From an uncultured Prevotellaceae bacterium (lineage in GTDB: Bacteria > Bacteroidota > Bacteroidia > Bacteroidales > Bacteroidaceae), in contig CACWNV010000019.1 of NCBI GenBank assembly GCA_902762325.1, positions 1 to 63,221 on the forward strand: DNA of 63,221 bases. The letters are read 5' to 3'. The notes beneath the pieces are model-generated. The model was not told the origin of the DNA. It searched no databases and saw nothing but the letters and a program-made list of their open reading frames with translations. Both the position numbers and the translations under genes were made by a program. This document shows positions 16,729-25,007 of this stretch, piece after piece. Numbering within the stretch: the first letter of the stretch is position 1; each line of letters starts with the position of its first letter.

Positions 16729-18795
16729 ATGGGTCACCGTCTTAGTTTTGTGCTTTTCGTAGTATGTTGCATCCTGTTTGCTTCATGTGCTGCTAACAAG
16801 AATCTCAAGAAGGCAGAGAAATATCTGGCTTTGGGAGAGTATTATGATGCTGCCTCACAATACAAGCAGGCATACCGAAAGACATCGCCTAAAGAGCGGG
16901 AACAGAGAGGAAAGATTGCCTTGAAGATGGCATCATGCTATGCCAAGATAAACCAGACAGCCGCATCACTGGCAGCCTATAGAAATGCCATCAGATACAA
17001 GCAGGCAAGCATCGAAGACCATTTGACCTTCGGACGCCTGTTATTAAAGAACGGAGAATACAAAGCTGCCGTCGAAGAGTTTAAACTGGCACTTGACTCT
17101 ATGCCTGACAACATACTGGCAAAAAATGGATTGGTTTCAGCTCAGAATGCACCAGAGTGGAAACGGATAGGTTCTCGCTATACCGTTAAGAAAGCCGATG
17201 TCTTCAATTCCCGAAGAGCCGACTACTGCCCGATGCTTTTAGGTGACCAGTCTGAATACCTTTACTTTACTTCCACCCGCAACGAAGCCCAGGGAGATGA
17301 ACTTAGTGGTATTACGGGAACCAAACCCGGCGATCTCTTCTTCTCCCAAAAGGACGATAAAGGGAAATGGAGCCGACCAGAAGTCGTTACGGGTGGTATC
17401 AATACCGACTTCGACGAAGGTGCGGGCTGCTTTACACCAGACGGAAAGACGCTGTACCTCACCCAATGTCAGACCGATCCCTCCTACCCCCGATATGCAC
17501 AAATCATCAAGTCAAGCCGCTCGGATGCAGCTTGGGGCAAGGGAAGCGATGTAAAAATATCCAACGACACCTTATCAAGCTATGCACATCCGGCTATATC
17601 CCCCGACGGGGAATGGCTCTATTTCTGTTCAGACATGCCTGGAGGTAAAGGCGGACTTGACATCTGGCGTGTCAGGATGACGGCAAGCGGATTCGGAGGG
17701 GTGCAGAATCTGGGCAGTCCTGTCAACACACCGGGCGATGAGATGTTCCCGGCATTCCGTCCCAACGGTGATTTCTACTTCTCCAGTGACGGACATCCCG
17801 GCATGGGAGGATTGGACATCTATATTGCGCGGACCGATCCGGACACCAAGAAATACGTGCTTGAGCATCCCGGCTATCCTCTGAACTCACAGGCAGACGA
17901 CTTTGGAATGACATTTGAAGGGCCGTATAACCGAGGCTACTTCTGTTCTAACCGTGGAAACGGACGTGGATGGGATCATATCTTCAGTTTTGAAAACCCG
18001 GAGATAGTACAGTCTATCAAAGGATGGGTATATGAGATTGACGGATATGAACTACCGGCTGCCCAGGTGAACTTAGTCGGAAACGACGGTACAAACGAGA
18101 AACTGTCGGTGCTTAGCGACGGCTCATTTACCTATGTCGCTAAACCGGGAGTAAGCTACGTCATCTTAGCCACATGTAAAGGATACCTGAACCACAAGGA
18201 GGAGCTGACAGTAGAGCCATCGGATGATTCGGAAGAGTATGTCTTACAATTCCCATTGGCTTCCATCACCGCCCCAGTACTTATCGACAACATCTTCTAC
18301 GACTTCGACAAAGCAACTCTTCGCCCGGAGTCAACCAAGGCGTTGGATGAGTTAGTAGAACTGCTTAACGAGAATCCCAATGTCACGATTGAGCTGAGTG
18401 CCCACTGTGACTATAAGGGTTCTGATGCCTATAACAAGGGATTGTCCCAGCGTCGTGCTGAATCTGTCGTGAATTATCTGATTGAACACGGTATTGCCAA
18501 GGACAGACTTTCACCTGTAGGATATGGAAAAGAAAAGCCTAAGACCATCCGCAAGAAAGTGGCAGCCAAATACAATTGGCTGAAAGAAGGTGACATCCTG
18601 ACTGAGGAGTTCATCAAGAAGCTGAGCGATGACAAACAGGAAATATGCAACCAGTTGAACAGAAGAACCGAATTCATCGTTCTCCGCACGACATACGGAA
18701 TGTTTGACGAGCAAGGTAATCTGAAGAATCCTCCTCAACCCAAGAAGCTGGAAGACGACTTCTCCGACGATGAGGGATACGAACTGATAGAGTAA
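16729..18795 (+). CDS. porE: T9SS-associated OmpA-family lipoprotein, PorE-like
   Basis: The 688-residue lipoprotein (lipobox LFASCAAN) has TPR-like helices at about residues 25-130. WD40-like PD40 repeats follow at about 160-420 (ISPDGEWLYFCSDMPGGKGG), then a carboxypeptidase-regulatory-like fold at about 425-510 and a C-terminal OmpA peptidoglycan-binding domain (FYDFDKATLRP, YNKGLSQRRAESV). This TPR-WD40-CRD-OmpA order matches PorE of the type IX secretion system, which anchors the complex to peptidoglycan. It appears to be a single gene here. Paralogues with similar order exist, so the PorE name is likely but not certain. Confidence 0.82.
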   Translation: MGHRLSFVLFVVCCILFASCAANKNLKKAEKYLALGEYYDAASQYKQAYRKTSPKEREQRGKIALKMASCYAKINQTAASLAAYRNAIRYKQASIEDHLTFGRLLLKNGEYKAAVEEFKLALDSMPDNILAKNGLVSAQNAPEWKRIGSRYTVKKADVFNSRRADYCPMLLGDQSEYLYFTSTRNEAQGDELSGITGTKPGDLFFSQKDDKGKWSRPEVVTGGINTDFDEGAGCFTPDGKTLYLTQCQTDPSYPRYAQIIKSSRSDAAWGKGSDVKISNDTLSSYAHPAISPDGEWLYFCSDMPGGKGGLDIWRVRMTASGFGGVQNLGSPVNTPGDEMFPAFRPNGDFYFSSDGHPGMGGLDIYIARTDPDTKKYVLEHPGYPLNSQADDFGMTFEGPYNRGYFCSNRGNGRGWDHIFSFENPEIVQSIKGWVYEIDGYELPAAQVNLVGNDGTNEKLSVLSDGSFTYVAKPGVSYVILATCKGYLNHKEELTVEPSDDSEEYVLQFPLASITAPVLIDNIFYDFDKATLRPESTKALDELVELLNENPNVTIELSAHCDYKGSDAYNKGLSQRRAESVVNYLIEHGIAKDRLSPVGYGKEKPKTIRKKVAAKYNWLKEGDILTEEFIKKLSDDKQEICNQLNRRTEFIVLRTTYGMFDEQGNLKNPPQPKKLEDDFSDDEGYELIE

Positions 18796-18911
18796 GGTTG
18801 ACAGCATCCCGTTCTGTCATCGGCGGCTTCTGTCCTATACCTATTCCGAAAGATGCACGGTTAAATTGATTTAAATTACCTCTTAAACATTCAAATAAGA
18901 GATTAATTTTG

Positions 18912-18919
18912 TACATTTG
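18912..18919 (+). promoter_or_regulatory. -7 element of a large structured RNA
   Basis: TACATTTG fits TAnnTTTG. A transcript starting near 18926 would run through the structured region to the terminator at 19504. No clear -33 TTTG is seen. Confidence 0.6.
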
Positions 18920-18925
18920 CAATTG

Positions 18926-19540
18926 TATTATGTCCTAATGGCTATGATGCACACTGAGGTGTGCGGAGTCGTTGTACATAGCACTACATATTAGAAGGCG
19001 TTACTGACGCTTTGTTTTTGGCTGTTCGAAACTTAGGAACTTTTGAATAGTGGTCAAAACGAAAGCAGATGTGACTCCACGGGGGTAGTATTTACTCTCC
19101 GTAGTGTGCTGCGAGGGCTAACCATGTCCTCACAAGCACACTTTACGGGTGTACTATATTCTCCAACGTGGGTGTTTACTCTGTCTGTTTACCACTAAAG
19201 GTTTCCTAAGACCTCGAACAGCAAACGGGCAGAAGTTAAGCACCTGCGTTTTTTATATGTAGTAAACAACAATCATTAAACCATCTGACTTTAGGTGCTT
19301 GTCAGAACATAAAAAATAAGGACAAGGCAATAAAGAGTTACTGATAAACTTAAATTCGAGATTCATTTCACTTCTGGTGACATAGAACTGGAAAGCTAAA
19401 CAAAGCAGAAGCAGAAAGGATAATGACCTCGCACGAACAGCGTGGGGGATTCGTTATGCTTCATTCTGCAGCGTTTCCAGTCGCTTATGTCACAAGCATG
19501 ACCGCCCCTGCGCTTCATCGAAAACGCAGGGGCTTTTTGT
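18926..19540 (+). ncRNA. Candidate ~610-nt structured non-coding RNA / leader of the R-M operon
   Basis: No long ORF lies here, but the segment is packed with complementary blocks. Hairpins form at GCACAC-TGAG-GTGTGC (near 18950). A long-range helix joins 19021-19053 to 19192-19222 (GCTGTTCGA/TCGAACAGC, CTTAGGAA/TTCCTAAG, TAGTGG/CCACTA). An internal arm is CCGTAGTGTGCT/AGCACACTTTACGG. Further pairs are AAGCACCT/AGGTGCTT near 19238-19298, and GTGACATA plus ACTGGAAA (19377-19395) with TTTCCAGT plus TATGTCAC (19473-19493). A promoter precedes it and a strong terminator ends it 16 bases before the methyltransferase ATG. It does not show RNase P, tmRNA or SRP signatures. It may be a free RNA or a very long attenuating leader. 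Confidence 0.7.
19504..19538 (+). terminator. Intrinsic terminator directly upstream of the methyltransferase
   Basis: GCCCCTGCG (19504-19512) pairs perfectly with CGCAGGGGC (19525-19533), followed by TTTTT. The methyltransferase ATG is at 19554 and I see no promoter between, so expression may depend on read-through. Confidence 0.9.
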
Positions 19541-19553
19541 GCCATGAAATGAT

Positions 19554-20921
19554 ATGAGCGAGGTTCTTTTATATAATAAAGAGCAAAGTCATGAAGGTTT
19601 GGATGGACAACCAGATAAAGTAGAAGAGTCGGAAATCCCTATCCATTTTGATGATGAACCTTTACAAAAAGAAAAAAGGTATAGAGTACTATCCCTTTTC
19701 TCTGGTTGTGGTGGAATGGACTTAGGCTTCGAAGGGAGCTTCATAGCAAATAGGAAATCATTTTCCTCAGATAGCCCATACATAGATCATCAATTGAACA
19801 ACAATTGGATTTTCTTGAAGAAGACTCACTTCCAAACTGTATTTGCTAATGACATTCTACCTGAGGCTGAAAAAGCATGGATTACGTATATGAGAAGATT
19901 TGGATATACTGAGAACGTGTATCATAATGCCAGTATTGTCGAATTAGTTAAGATACATCAACAAGGAGGAGATGTATTCCCAAAACATATTGATGTCGTG
20001 ACTGGAGGATTCCCTTGTCAAGACTTCAGTGTTGCAGGTAAAAGACAGGGATTTAATTCGCAAAAAGACGATTTGGGAAAGAAACGTGCTGATGACAAAC
20101 CTACAGAGGAGAGTAGAGGCAAATTATACTTCTGGATGAAACAGGTGATAGACATCGTTCGTCCAAAAATATTTGTTGCAGAAAATGTAAAAGGTCTTGT
20201 TAATCTTGGAGATGTAAAGGACATTATTCAGCATGACTTTGCCAGCGCAGATGGAAATGGATACATCGTATTAAAACCACAAGTACTACATGCTGGGAAT
20301 TATGGGGTTCCAGAATCAAGAGAGCGTGTTATCTTTATTGGAATTAGGAGGAATGCACTAAAACCAGAGGCTCTTCAGGCGTTAGAATCAGATATTATCC
20401 CTGACGAATATAATCCTTATCCCAAACCAACACATGCTGGAACACTAAAGGGGAACGGACTTCTACAGATTGTTACAACCTATGATGTATTGAAAGATCT
20501 TGATGAGCCAGAAGATTCACTTGATGAATCACAAAGAGTTTTTTCAAGGGCAAAATATCTTTCAAATGGAAGTCAAGGTCAAATAGAGATTAAACTTGAC
20601 GGGCTTGGACCCACCATTCGATCAGAGCATCATGGGAATATTGAATTCCGTCGTCTGTCTGCTGAACATGGTGGCAAGCATGTGGAAGAATTAAAAGCAG
20701 GATTGAAAGAACGAAGGCTAACACCAAGAGAGTGCGCTTTGATTCAAACTTTTCCACCTGATTACCGCTTTATTATCAAGAAAACTACAGGCAATGGCTA
20801 TCATGTCAGCTCATCTGGAGCTTACAAAATAATAGGTAATGCAGTTCCACCTGTATTAGCTTACCATATCGCTATGAGATTACAAGAACTATGGCCTAAA
20901 TATTTTAGAGAAAATGAATAG
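19554..20921 (+). CDS. DNA (cytosine-5-)-methyltransferase
   Basis: The 455-residue protein shows the C5-methyltransferase motifs in order. The SAM-binding motif FSGCGGMDLGF is at residues 49-59. The catalytic GGFPCQDFS has Cys155. ENV is at 210-212, and QTFPPDY and the late NAVPPVLA are near the C-terminus. It methylates cytosine at a target site not predictable here and protects the host from the endonuclease encoded next. The two genes overlap by 8 bases. Its start lies 16 bases after a strong terminator that ends a structured RNA. Base composition is more A+T-rich than the flanking porE and dedA region, suggesting acquisition by transfer. Confidence 0.95.
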   Translation: MSEVLLYNKEQSHEGLDGQPDKVEESEIPIHFDDEPLQKEKRYRVLSLFSGCGGMDLGFEGSFIANRKSFSSDSPYIDHQLNNNWIFLKKTHFQTVFANDILPEAEKAWITYMRRFGYTENVYHNASIVELVKIHQQGGDVFPKHIDVVTGGFPCQDFSVAGKRQGFNSQKDDLGKKRADDKPTEESRGKLYFWMKQVIDIVRPKIFVAENVKGLVNLGDVKDIIQHDFASADGNGYIVLKPQVLHAGNYGVPESRERVIFIGIRRNALKPEALQALESDIIPDEYNPYPKPTHAGTLKGNGLLQIVTTYDVLKDLDEPEDSLDESQRVFSRAKYLSNGSQGQIEIKLDGLGPTIRSEHHGNIEFRRLSAEHGGKHVEELKAGLKERRLTPRECALIQTFPPDYRFIIKKTTGNGYHVSSSGAYKIIGNAVPPVLAYHIAMRLQELWPKYFRENE

Positions 20922-22023
20922 AGACGAAAACATTATCGCCATTCACAACCGAAGTATAGATGAGGCTAACAAGGCTTTCGCAGATTTTATGCGTAAAACG
21001 GAAGACTGCTTTAATGAGAAGTCAAAAAGGAACCCTGTTCTCTATAAAAACTGTTCTCCATCAGAATTAGAAAGGATTACTGAAAGAATCCTTAAAGAGG
21101 TTTGTCCGTCTACGCCTTTTAGAGAATCTGACATTTGCTTAGTTGCGGGTCATACTTTTCCTGATATTGTAACAAGTAATATGTATGGGGTAGAAGTAAA
21201 ATCCACTAATAAAGACAAATGGACTTCCACTGGAAGTAGTATTGTAGAATCTACAAGGAGTGAAGATATAGAAAGAATATACATGCTCTTCGGTAGTTTA
21301 GGTAGCACCCCTCCTGCTTTCAAGTGTAGACCATATCAAGAATGTCTTAAAGACATAGCGGTAACACACTCACCACGTTACCTTATTGACATGACATTAA
21401 CAGAAAAAGATAATATCTTCAATAAGATGGCTACCGACTATGATACATTCCGTCTAATGGCAGAAAATGAAAAAATATCTCGGGTTAGGCGATACTACAT
21501 ACAAAAAGCAAAAAAAGAGAACAAAGTTGAAATGCCTTGGTGGATGGGTGAAACTGCAAATGTGAATATTTCCATCTTCAGTGATCTGCCTACTTCGGTT
21601 AAGGAAGAACTGAAAACAAGAACCTATATTCTCTTTCCCTCTATTTTTTCAAGGAATTCTTCTATCGGTTATAAAGAAATAGCCTTGTGGTTATGTAATC
21701 ACTACTCAGTCGTTTGTCATAACATGCGCGATTCTTTTACTGCAGGTGGAAAGATGACTATGCTTAATGGCAAACGATTAAATACTCCATACCCACAAAT
21801 TGTACGACGTCTTTTAGAAAACCAAGAACGGATAAAAGCACTCCTAAAACACCCAGACAAAGATCTTCTTATGGATATCAGGGATTATTGGGACTTTCCG
21901 TACGACGAAAAATATCTCTATCTATCATGGCTAAACATCATTGAGAATACATTTCTCAGTAATCCAGAACTAATGATGATTGACATCAAAGAACTTATAG
22001 AGTCAGGGGCTGTACCATATTGA
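20914..22023 (+). CDS. Type II restriction endonuclease, PD-(D/E)xK type
   Basis: The 369-residue protein overlaps the methyltransferase gene by 8 bases. A plausible nuclease core is FPDIVTS with Asp84 followed by GVEVKST with Glu94 and Lys96, matching PD-(D/E)xK. The surrounding sequence (QECLKDIAV, SFTAGGKMTMLNGKRL) is not one I can tie to a named enzyme. Its position after the cytosine methyltransferase makes it the cognate endonuclease. The recognition site is unknown. No gene for a control (C) protein is present, which leaves the upstream RNA as a candidate control element. Confidence 0.85.
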   Translation: MNRDENIIAIHNRSIDEANKAFADFMRKTEDCFNEKSKRNPVLYKNCSPSELERITERILKEVCPSTPFRESDICLVAGHTFPDIVTSNMYGVEVKSTNKDKWTSTGSSIVESTRSEDIERIYMLFGSLGSTPPAFKCRPYQECLKDIAVTHSPRYLIDMTLTEKDNIFNKMATDYDTFRLMAENEKISRVRRYYIQKAKKENKVEMPWWMGETANVNISIFSDLPTSVKEELKTRTYILFPSIFSRNSSIGYKEIALWLCNHYSVVCHNMRDSFTAGGKMTMLNGKRLNTPYPQIVRRLLENQERIKALLKHPDKDLLMDIRDYWDFPYDEKYLYLSWLNIIENTFLSNPELMMIDIKELIESGAVPY

Positions 22024-22187
22024 AGAAGAATAAGTGTTCCTCACATCATTAGTACATAACAATATTTCTGTTATTCTTTCGAAAGATACTAAGTATGAAA
22101 TGATGGTTCATCTACATTATTCATTGGTTTAGTCATACAACAAACGCAATGTTTGATGGTTTCATCCACAGAGTTAAGGAAAAAACA

Positions 22188-22430
22188 GATGCCAGAGGCA
22201 TCAGACAATGGTAGCCAGCCATACAGCCGTGCTGATAGGTACGGCGAGATGGCTGGAAGTGGATTGCATGGTGTGGGGGAAAGCCTGCCTATGGGTAGGC
22301 GACATTGTTTGCTTATGTCCCTTGCATATCAGCAAGGTTTTATGTATATGTGTCGCTCTGTCCAGCCATTGCGCAGTCCCCAGGGGGACAACTGTATGGC
22401 TGGCTACCTTTGTCTAATGCCTATCGGCAT
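22188..22430. repeat. Structured inverted-repeat element (MITE-like or RNA) with alternative pairings
   Basis: Positions 22203-22226 and 22392-22415 are inverted copies with a single mismatch over 24 bases. The pairing extends outward through small ATGCC-GGCAT hairpins at both edges (22188-22200, 22417-22430). Inside are hairpins CCGTGC/GGTACGG, CCTTGC/GCAAGG and GTCCCC/GGGGAC. Four segments, 22214-22222, 22249-22257, 22371-22379 and 22395-22403, are variants of GCCAGCCAT or its complement, so they can pair nested or as two tandem hairpins. The minus strand ends in a hairpin followed by TTTTTT at 22180-22185, so transcription could be leftward. ORFs across it are incidental. Confidence 0.65.
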
Positions 22431-22483
22431 TCCTTCCGATATTGCCCACGGGCATTTCTTTCGCTGGAAGAAACATGAAAAAT

Positions 22484-22504
22484 CCCGACAAAAACTTGTC
22501 GGGG
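22484..22504 (-). terminator. Hairpin with minus-strand T-run
   Basis: CCCGACAA and TTGTCGGGG form a short stem. On the minus strand it is followed by ATTTTTCATG. It could end leftward transcription coming from the dedA side. Confidence 0.4.
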
Positions 22505-22554
22505 AAAAGTGATGAAAGAGAAGTTAAAAAGTGTAAAAGACAAGAATTACTTCC

Positions 22555-22704
22555 TCCTTCCTAATTCCTACTTCCGCCATCGCTTATCTTTCGCAGTGCG
22601 AAAGATAAGGGTTGACCGCGCCAAAGGATATGTTTAGTCGCCCTAAACATATCCTTTAGCACGACGAAACCTTACCTTTGGCGCGGCGAAACCTTACCTT
22701 TGGC
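22555..22704. repeat. Cluster of intergenic hairpins and direct repeats
   Basis: TCCTTCCTAATTCC at 22555-22568 recurs at 52815. A near-perfect palindrome lies at 22583-22609 (CTTATCTTTCGCA and its inverse). AAAGGATATGTTTAG (22623-22637) pairs perfectly with 22643-22657. GGCGAAACCTTACCTTTGGC-type units repeat at 22662-22682 and 22684-22704; each contains a TACCTTTG word that looks like a -7 element but is probably part of the repeat. No gene is seen. Confidence 0.6.
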
Positions 22705-22791
22705 AAATTCGGATTATGTAAACCGAGAGATTACAGACAAGAATCCGTGTAACAAACTATCAATCAACGCTTTACAAAAAAGCACAAAAAT

Positions 22792-22835
22792 GGCCTTCTT
22801 TTCGACCAAAAATATTTTTGTTCAGAAAGAAGGCC
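22792..22835 (-). terminator. Terminator of the glnS-TPR-dedA operon
   Basis: GGCCTTCTTT and AAAGAAGGCC form the stem, with an inner AAAATATTTTT pairing. The minus strand continues ATTTTTGTGC. It lies 123 bases after the dedA stop codon. Confidence 0.65.
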
Positions 22836-22957
22836 TTAATTTGGGGTCAAAATTCGAAGTTTTCTTTACTAATTCTCTCTATTCGTTCTGTCGAAATTCC
22901 GAATTCGGCAGCATCGAGTCCGGGCATTAGTAATACCCAATTGCAAAAGACAATTTA

Positions 22958-23575
22958 TTACTTTTTCCTGTAATGCTTCACTAAGAAATAGAGGCCGACG
23001 GCGACTACAAGTCCGATGATTGTATAGGTAATCACATCGCCATATTCCATGATCTTATCGGTGAGCTGGTCTTCGGGCACCACAGCATGCAAATACCAAC
23101 CTAATGCCGCAAGGATACAATTCCAGATTCCGGCACCTATGGTTGTATAAAGCAGGAACTTCCAGAAGGTCATCTTTGCCAGACCGGCTGGTATGGAAAT
23201 GAGGTGGCGTATGCCTACAATCAGTCGTCCCGTGATAGTTGCCACCATGCCGTGATTGTTGAAATACTCCTCACTCTTCTCCACCTTCTTCTGGTTAAGG
23301 AGACACATCTTTCCCCATTTGCTGTTGGCAAACCGATAGATGATGGGGCGGCCAAGATAATAACCGGCAAGATAGTTAATCGTGGCACCGCAGTCTGCTC
23401 CTATGGTAGCAAATAAGATGACCAGGAATATATTTAAGTTTCCGCCTGCCGCATGATAGGCCGCAGGAGAGACCACAAGTTCAGAAGGGACGGGGATGAC
23501 CGTGCTTTCCAATAACATGAGGAACCAGATCGTACCGTAGTTCAGATTCTCCAATAAGGTTGTTATCCAATTCAT
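22958..23575 (-). CDS. DedA-family (SNARE-associated) membrane protein
   Basis: The 205-residue inner-membrane protein has several hydrophobic segments and the DedA signatures ESTVIPVPSELVVSPAAY and GRLIVGIRHLISIPAG. DedA proteins are now linked to flipping of phospholipids or undecaprenyl phosphate across the inner membrane; the substrate of this member is unknown. It is the last gene of the glnS-TPR-dedA operon, 11 bases after the TPR gene, and is followed by a terminator hairpin. Confidence 0.9.
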   Translation of the reverse strand: MNWITTLLENLNYGTIWFLMLLESTVIPVPSELVVSPAAYHAAGGNLNIFLVILFATIGADCGATINYLAGYYLGRPIIYRFANSKWGKMCLLNQKKVEKSEEYFNNHGMVATITGRLIVGIRHLISIPAGLAKMTFWKFLLYTTIGAGIWNCILAALGWYLHAVVPEDQLTDKIMEYGDVITYTIIGLVVAVGLYFLVKHYRKK

Positions 23576-23586
23576 TTCTTTTCTCT

Positions 23587-25005
23587 TTATTTTTGATGTA
23601 AAATATAATCAACATATTGTTCGGGAGACAATGTCGGGGGGAAGAAATCTCCCAGTACCAGACGCGCCTCATCGGGATTCAGTTCACACGCCCTACGGAC
23701 CGCCTCGACGTATTCTTCGTTTTTCCCCAGTTCCTTACAACAAAGGGCTAAATACGACCAACCGTCTTTCCAGTCGTCATCCACTACACTGAACAACGTG
23801 TGAAACATCTTATAAGATAAATCGAAGTAGCCGCAATCATATACGGAGATTCCGATGCGAAGAAAGATGTCCGGAGCACCATGTGAACTCTCTATCGCCT
23901 GCTGGAATAGTTTTACTGCCTCCTGCATATTCCCTCGGAGTAGATGGACATGTCCTCTCAAGACATACGCTTCATCCTTAGACGTTTCCTCCAGCTGCTC
24001 GAACAGGGTGATATACTTCTGACATTCATCATACCTGTGAAGGCTTGACAAAGTGTAGATAAGTTCAATATAGATGTCACGAAGATTCTTGGAACCGACC
24101 GGTGACAACTGTTCTGCTTTCAAAAGATGCACCAGTCCCTCATTCAACTTGTTCTGATTCAGAAGAGTTATGCCCAAATACATCTCTCCCATCTCATCAC
24201 CAGGACACGTCTCAATGAATCGGCGGTAGCATTTCTCAGCCTCGACAAAGTTGCCAAGCTTGAAGAGTCCATTTGCCTTGTTGAGAAGAGCCTCATCATC
24301 ATCCGGATTGATGGCAAGTGAAAACTCGCTGCTCTTGATTGACTCCTGTATGTCGTTATGCAGGAATTGGGATGAAGCAAGATGGTTCCAGTAAAGGGCA
24401 GAATAAGGATTCGTGTCGATAAGTCTGTTGAAGATCCGTTCACTCTCATCAAAATTCCCTTTGAACATCTCTATGCGCCCTTGCAGTTCCTGATAGTCGG
24501 AGGCTTCGTATTCCGTAGACAAGTCAAGCCATTCCTGCGCCTTGTCCACAATCTCGTAATCAGCATATAGCATAGCCGTATCAATGACAAAGTCGGCCTT
24601 GTCGGTATCGTCTAACTGCTCATACACCTCTTTTAAATATGTGTCGGCTTCATCAATCCTTGAGTCAGAAATCATGATTTCTGCCTTGATGAAGAAATAA
24701 TCCAGGTCGCTCTTATCTGAAATCATCTCGGCAAACTCATCCGCTTTCACGGGATCGTTCTCTGCAAGCAATGCGATACGTGCCCGATACACCAAGGGAC
24801 TCAAAGCACCTGGGAACATACGAATAGCATACTCTATAGTACTGATAGCTTTACCAACATTGCCGAGTACATAATAATACCCGGCAATGTCAGTAATCTC
24901 TTCAGGTTCTAAATACACGCTTTTGCCAAGAGATTGCGCCTCCTCAAACTTCTTGAGGTTTTCCCTGAACTTCTTATTCTGATAAGTATTATCCTTTAAA
25001 GACAT
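23587..25005 (-). CDS. Tetratricopeptide-repeat protein, glnS-linked
   Basis: The 472-residue protein is almost entirely TPR units (YYVLGNVGKAISTIEYAI, NPYSALYWNHLASSQFLHN, DEALLNKANGLFKLGNFVEA). It has no signal peptide or membrane segment, so it is probably cytoplasmic. It sits 2 bases after glnS and 11 bases before dedA. TPR arrays serve as protein-binding scaffolds, and the partner cannot be read from sequence. Its place in the glnS operon is the only hint to function. Confidence 0.8.
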   Translation of the reverse strand: MSLKDNTYQNKKFRENLKKFEEAQSLGKSVYLEPEEITDIAGYYYVLGNVGKAISTIEYAIRMFPGALSPLVYRARIALLAENDPVKADEFAEMISDKSDLDYFFIKAEIMISDSRIDEADTYLKEVYEQLDDTDKADFVIDTAMLYADYEIVDKAQEWLDLSTEYEASDYQELQGRIEMFKGNFDESERIFNRLIDTNPYSALYWNHLASSQFLHNDIQESIKSSEFSLAINPDDDEALLNKANGLFKLGNFVEAEKCYRRFIETCPGDEMGEMYLGITLLNQNKLNEGLVHLLKAEQLSPVGSKNLRDIYIELIYTLSSLHRYDECQKYITLFEQLEETSKDEAYVLRGHVHLLRGNMQEAVKLFQQAIESSHGAPDIFLRIGISVYDCGYFDLSYKMFHTLFSVVDDDWKDGWSYLALCCKELGKNEEYVEAVRRACELNPDEARLVLGDFFPPTLSPEQYVDYILHQK

Positions 25006-25007
25006 GC

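Noticed and set aside
18926-19540. RNase P RNA, tmRNA or SRP RNA for the structured region
   Set aside because: The conserved RNase P core words, tmRNA ends with tag frame, and the SRP tetraloop helix were looked for and not found.
18900-22500. Retron or diversity-generating element
   Set aside because: Structured RNA is present, but no reverse transcriptase gene is encoded; the neighbours are a methyltransferase and an endonuclease.
22153-22512. 119-codon plus-strand ORF across the inverted-repeat element
   Set aside because: Its sequence simply reads through palindromic arms and hairpins, has no recognisable domain, and the same region is better explained as structured DNA or RNA.
22673-22702. 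Tandem promoters (two TACCTTTG words)
   Set aside because: Both lie in copies of a direct repeat with no downstream plus-strand gene, so the match is probably incidental.
22880-22950. tRNA-like TCGAGTCC stretch
   Set aside because: No acceptor stem, anticodon arm or D arm can be built around it.
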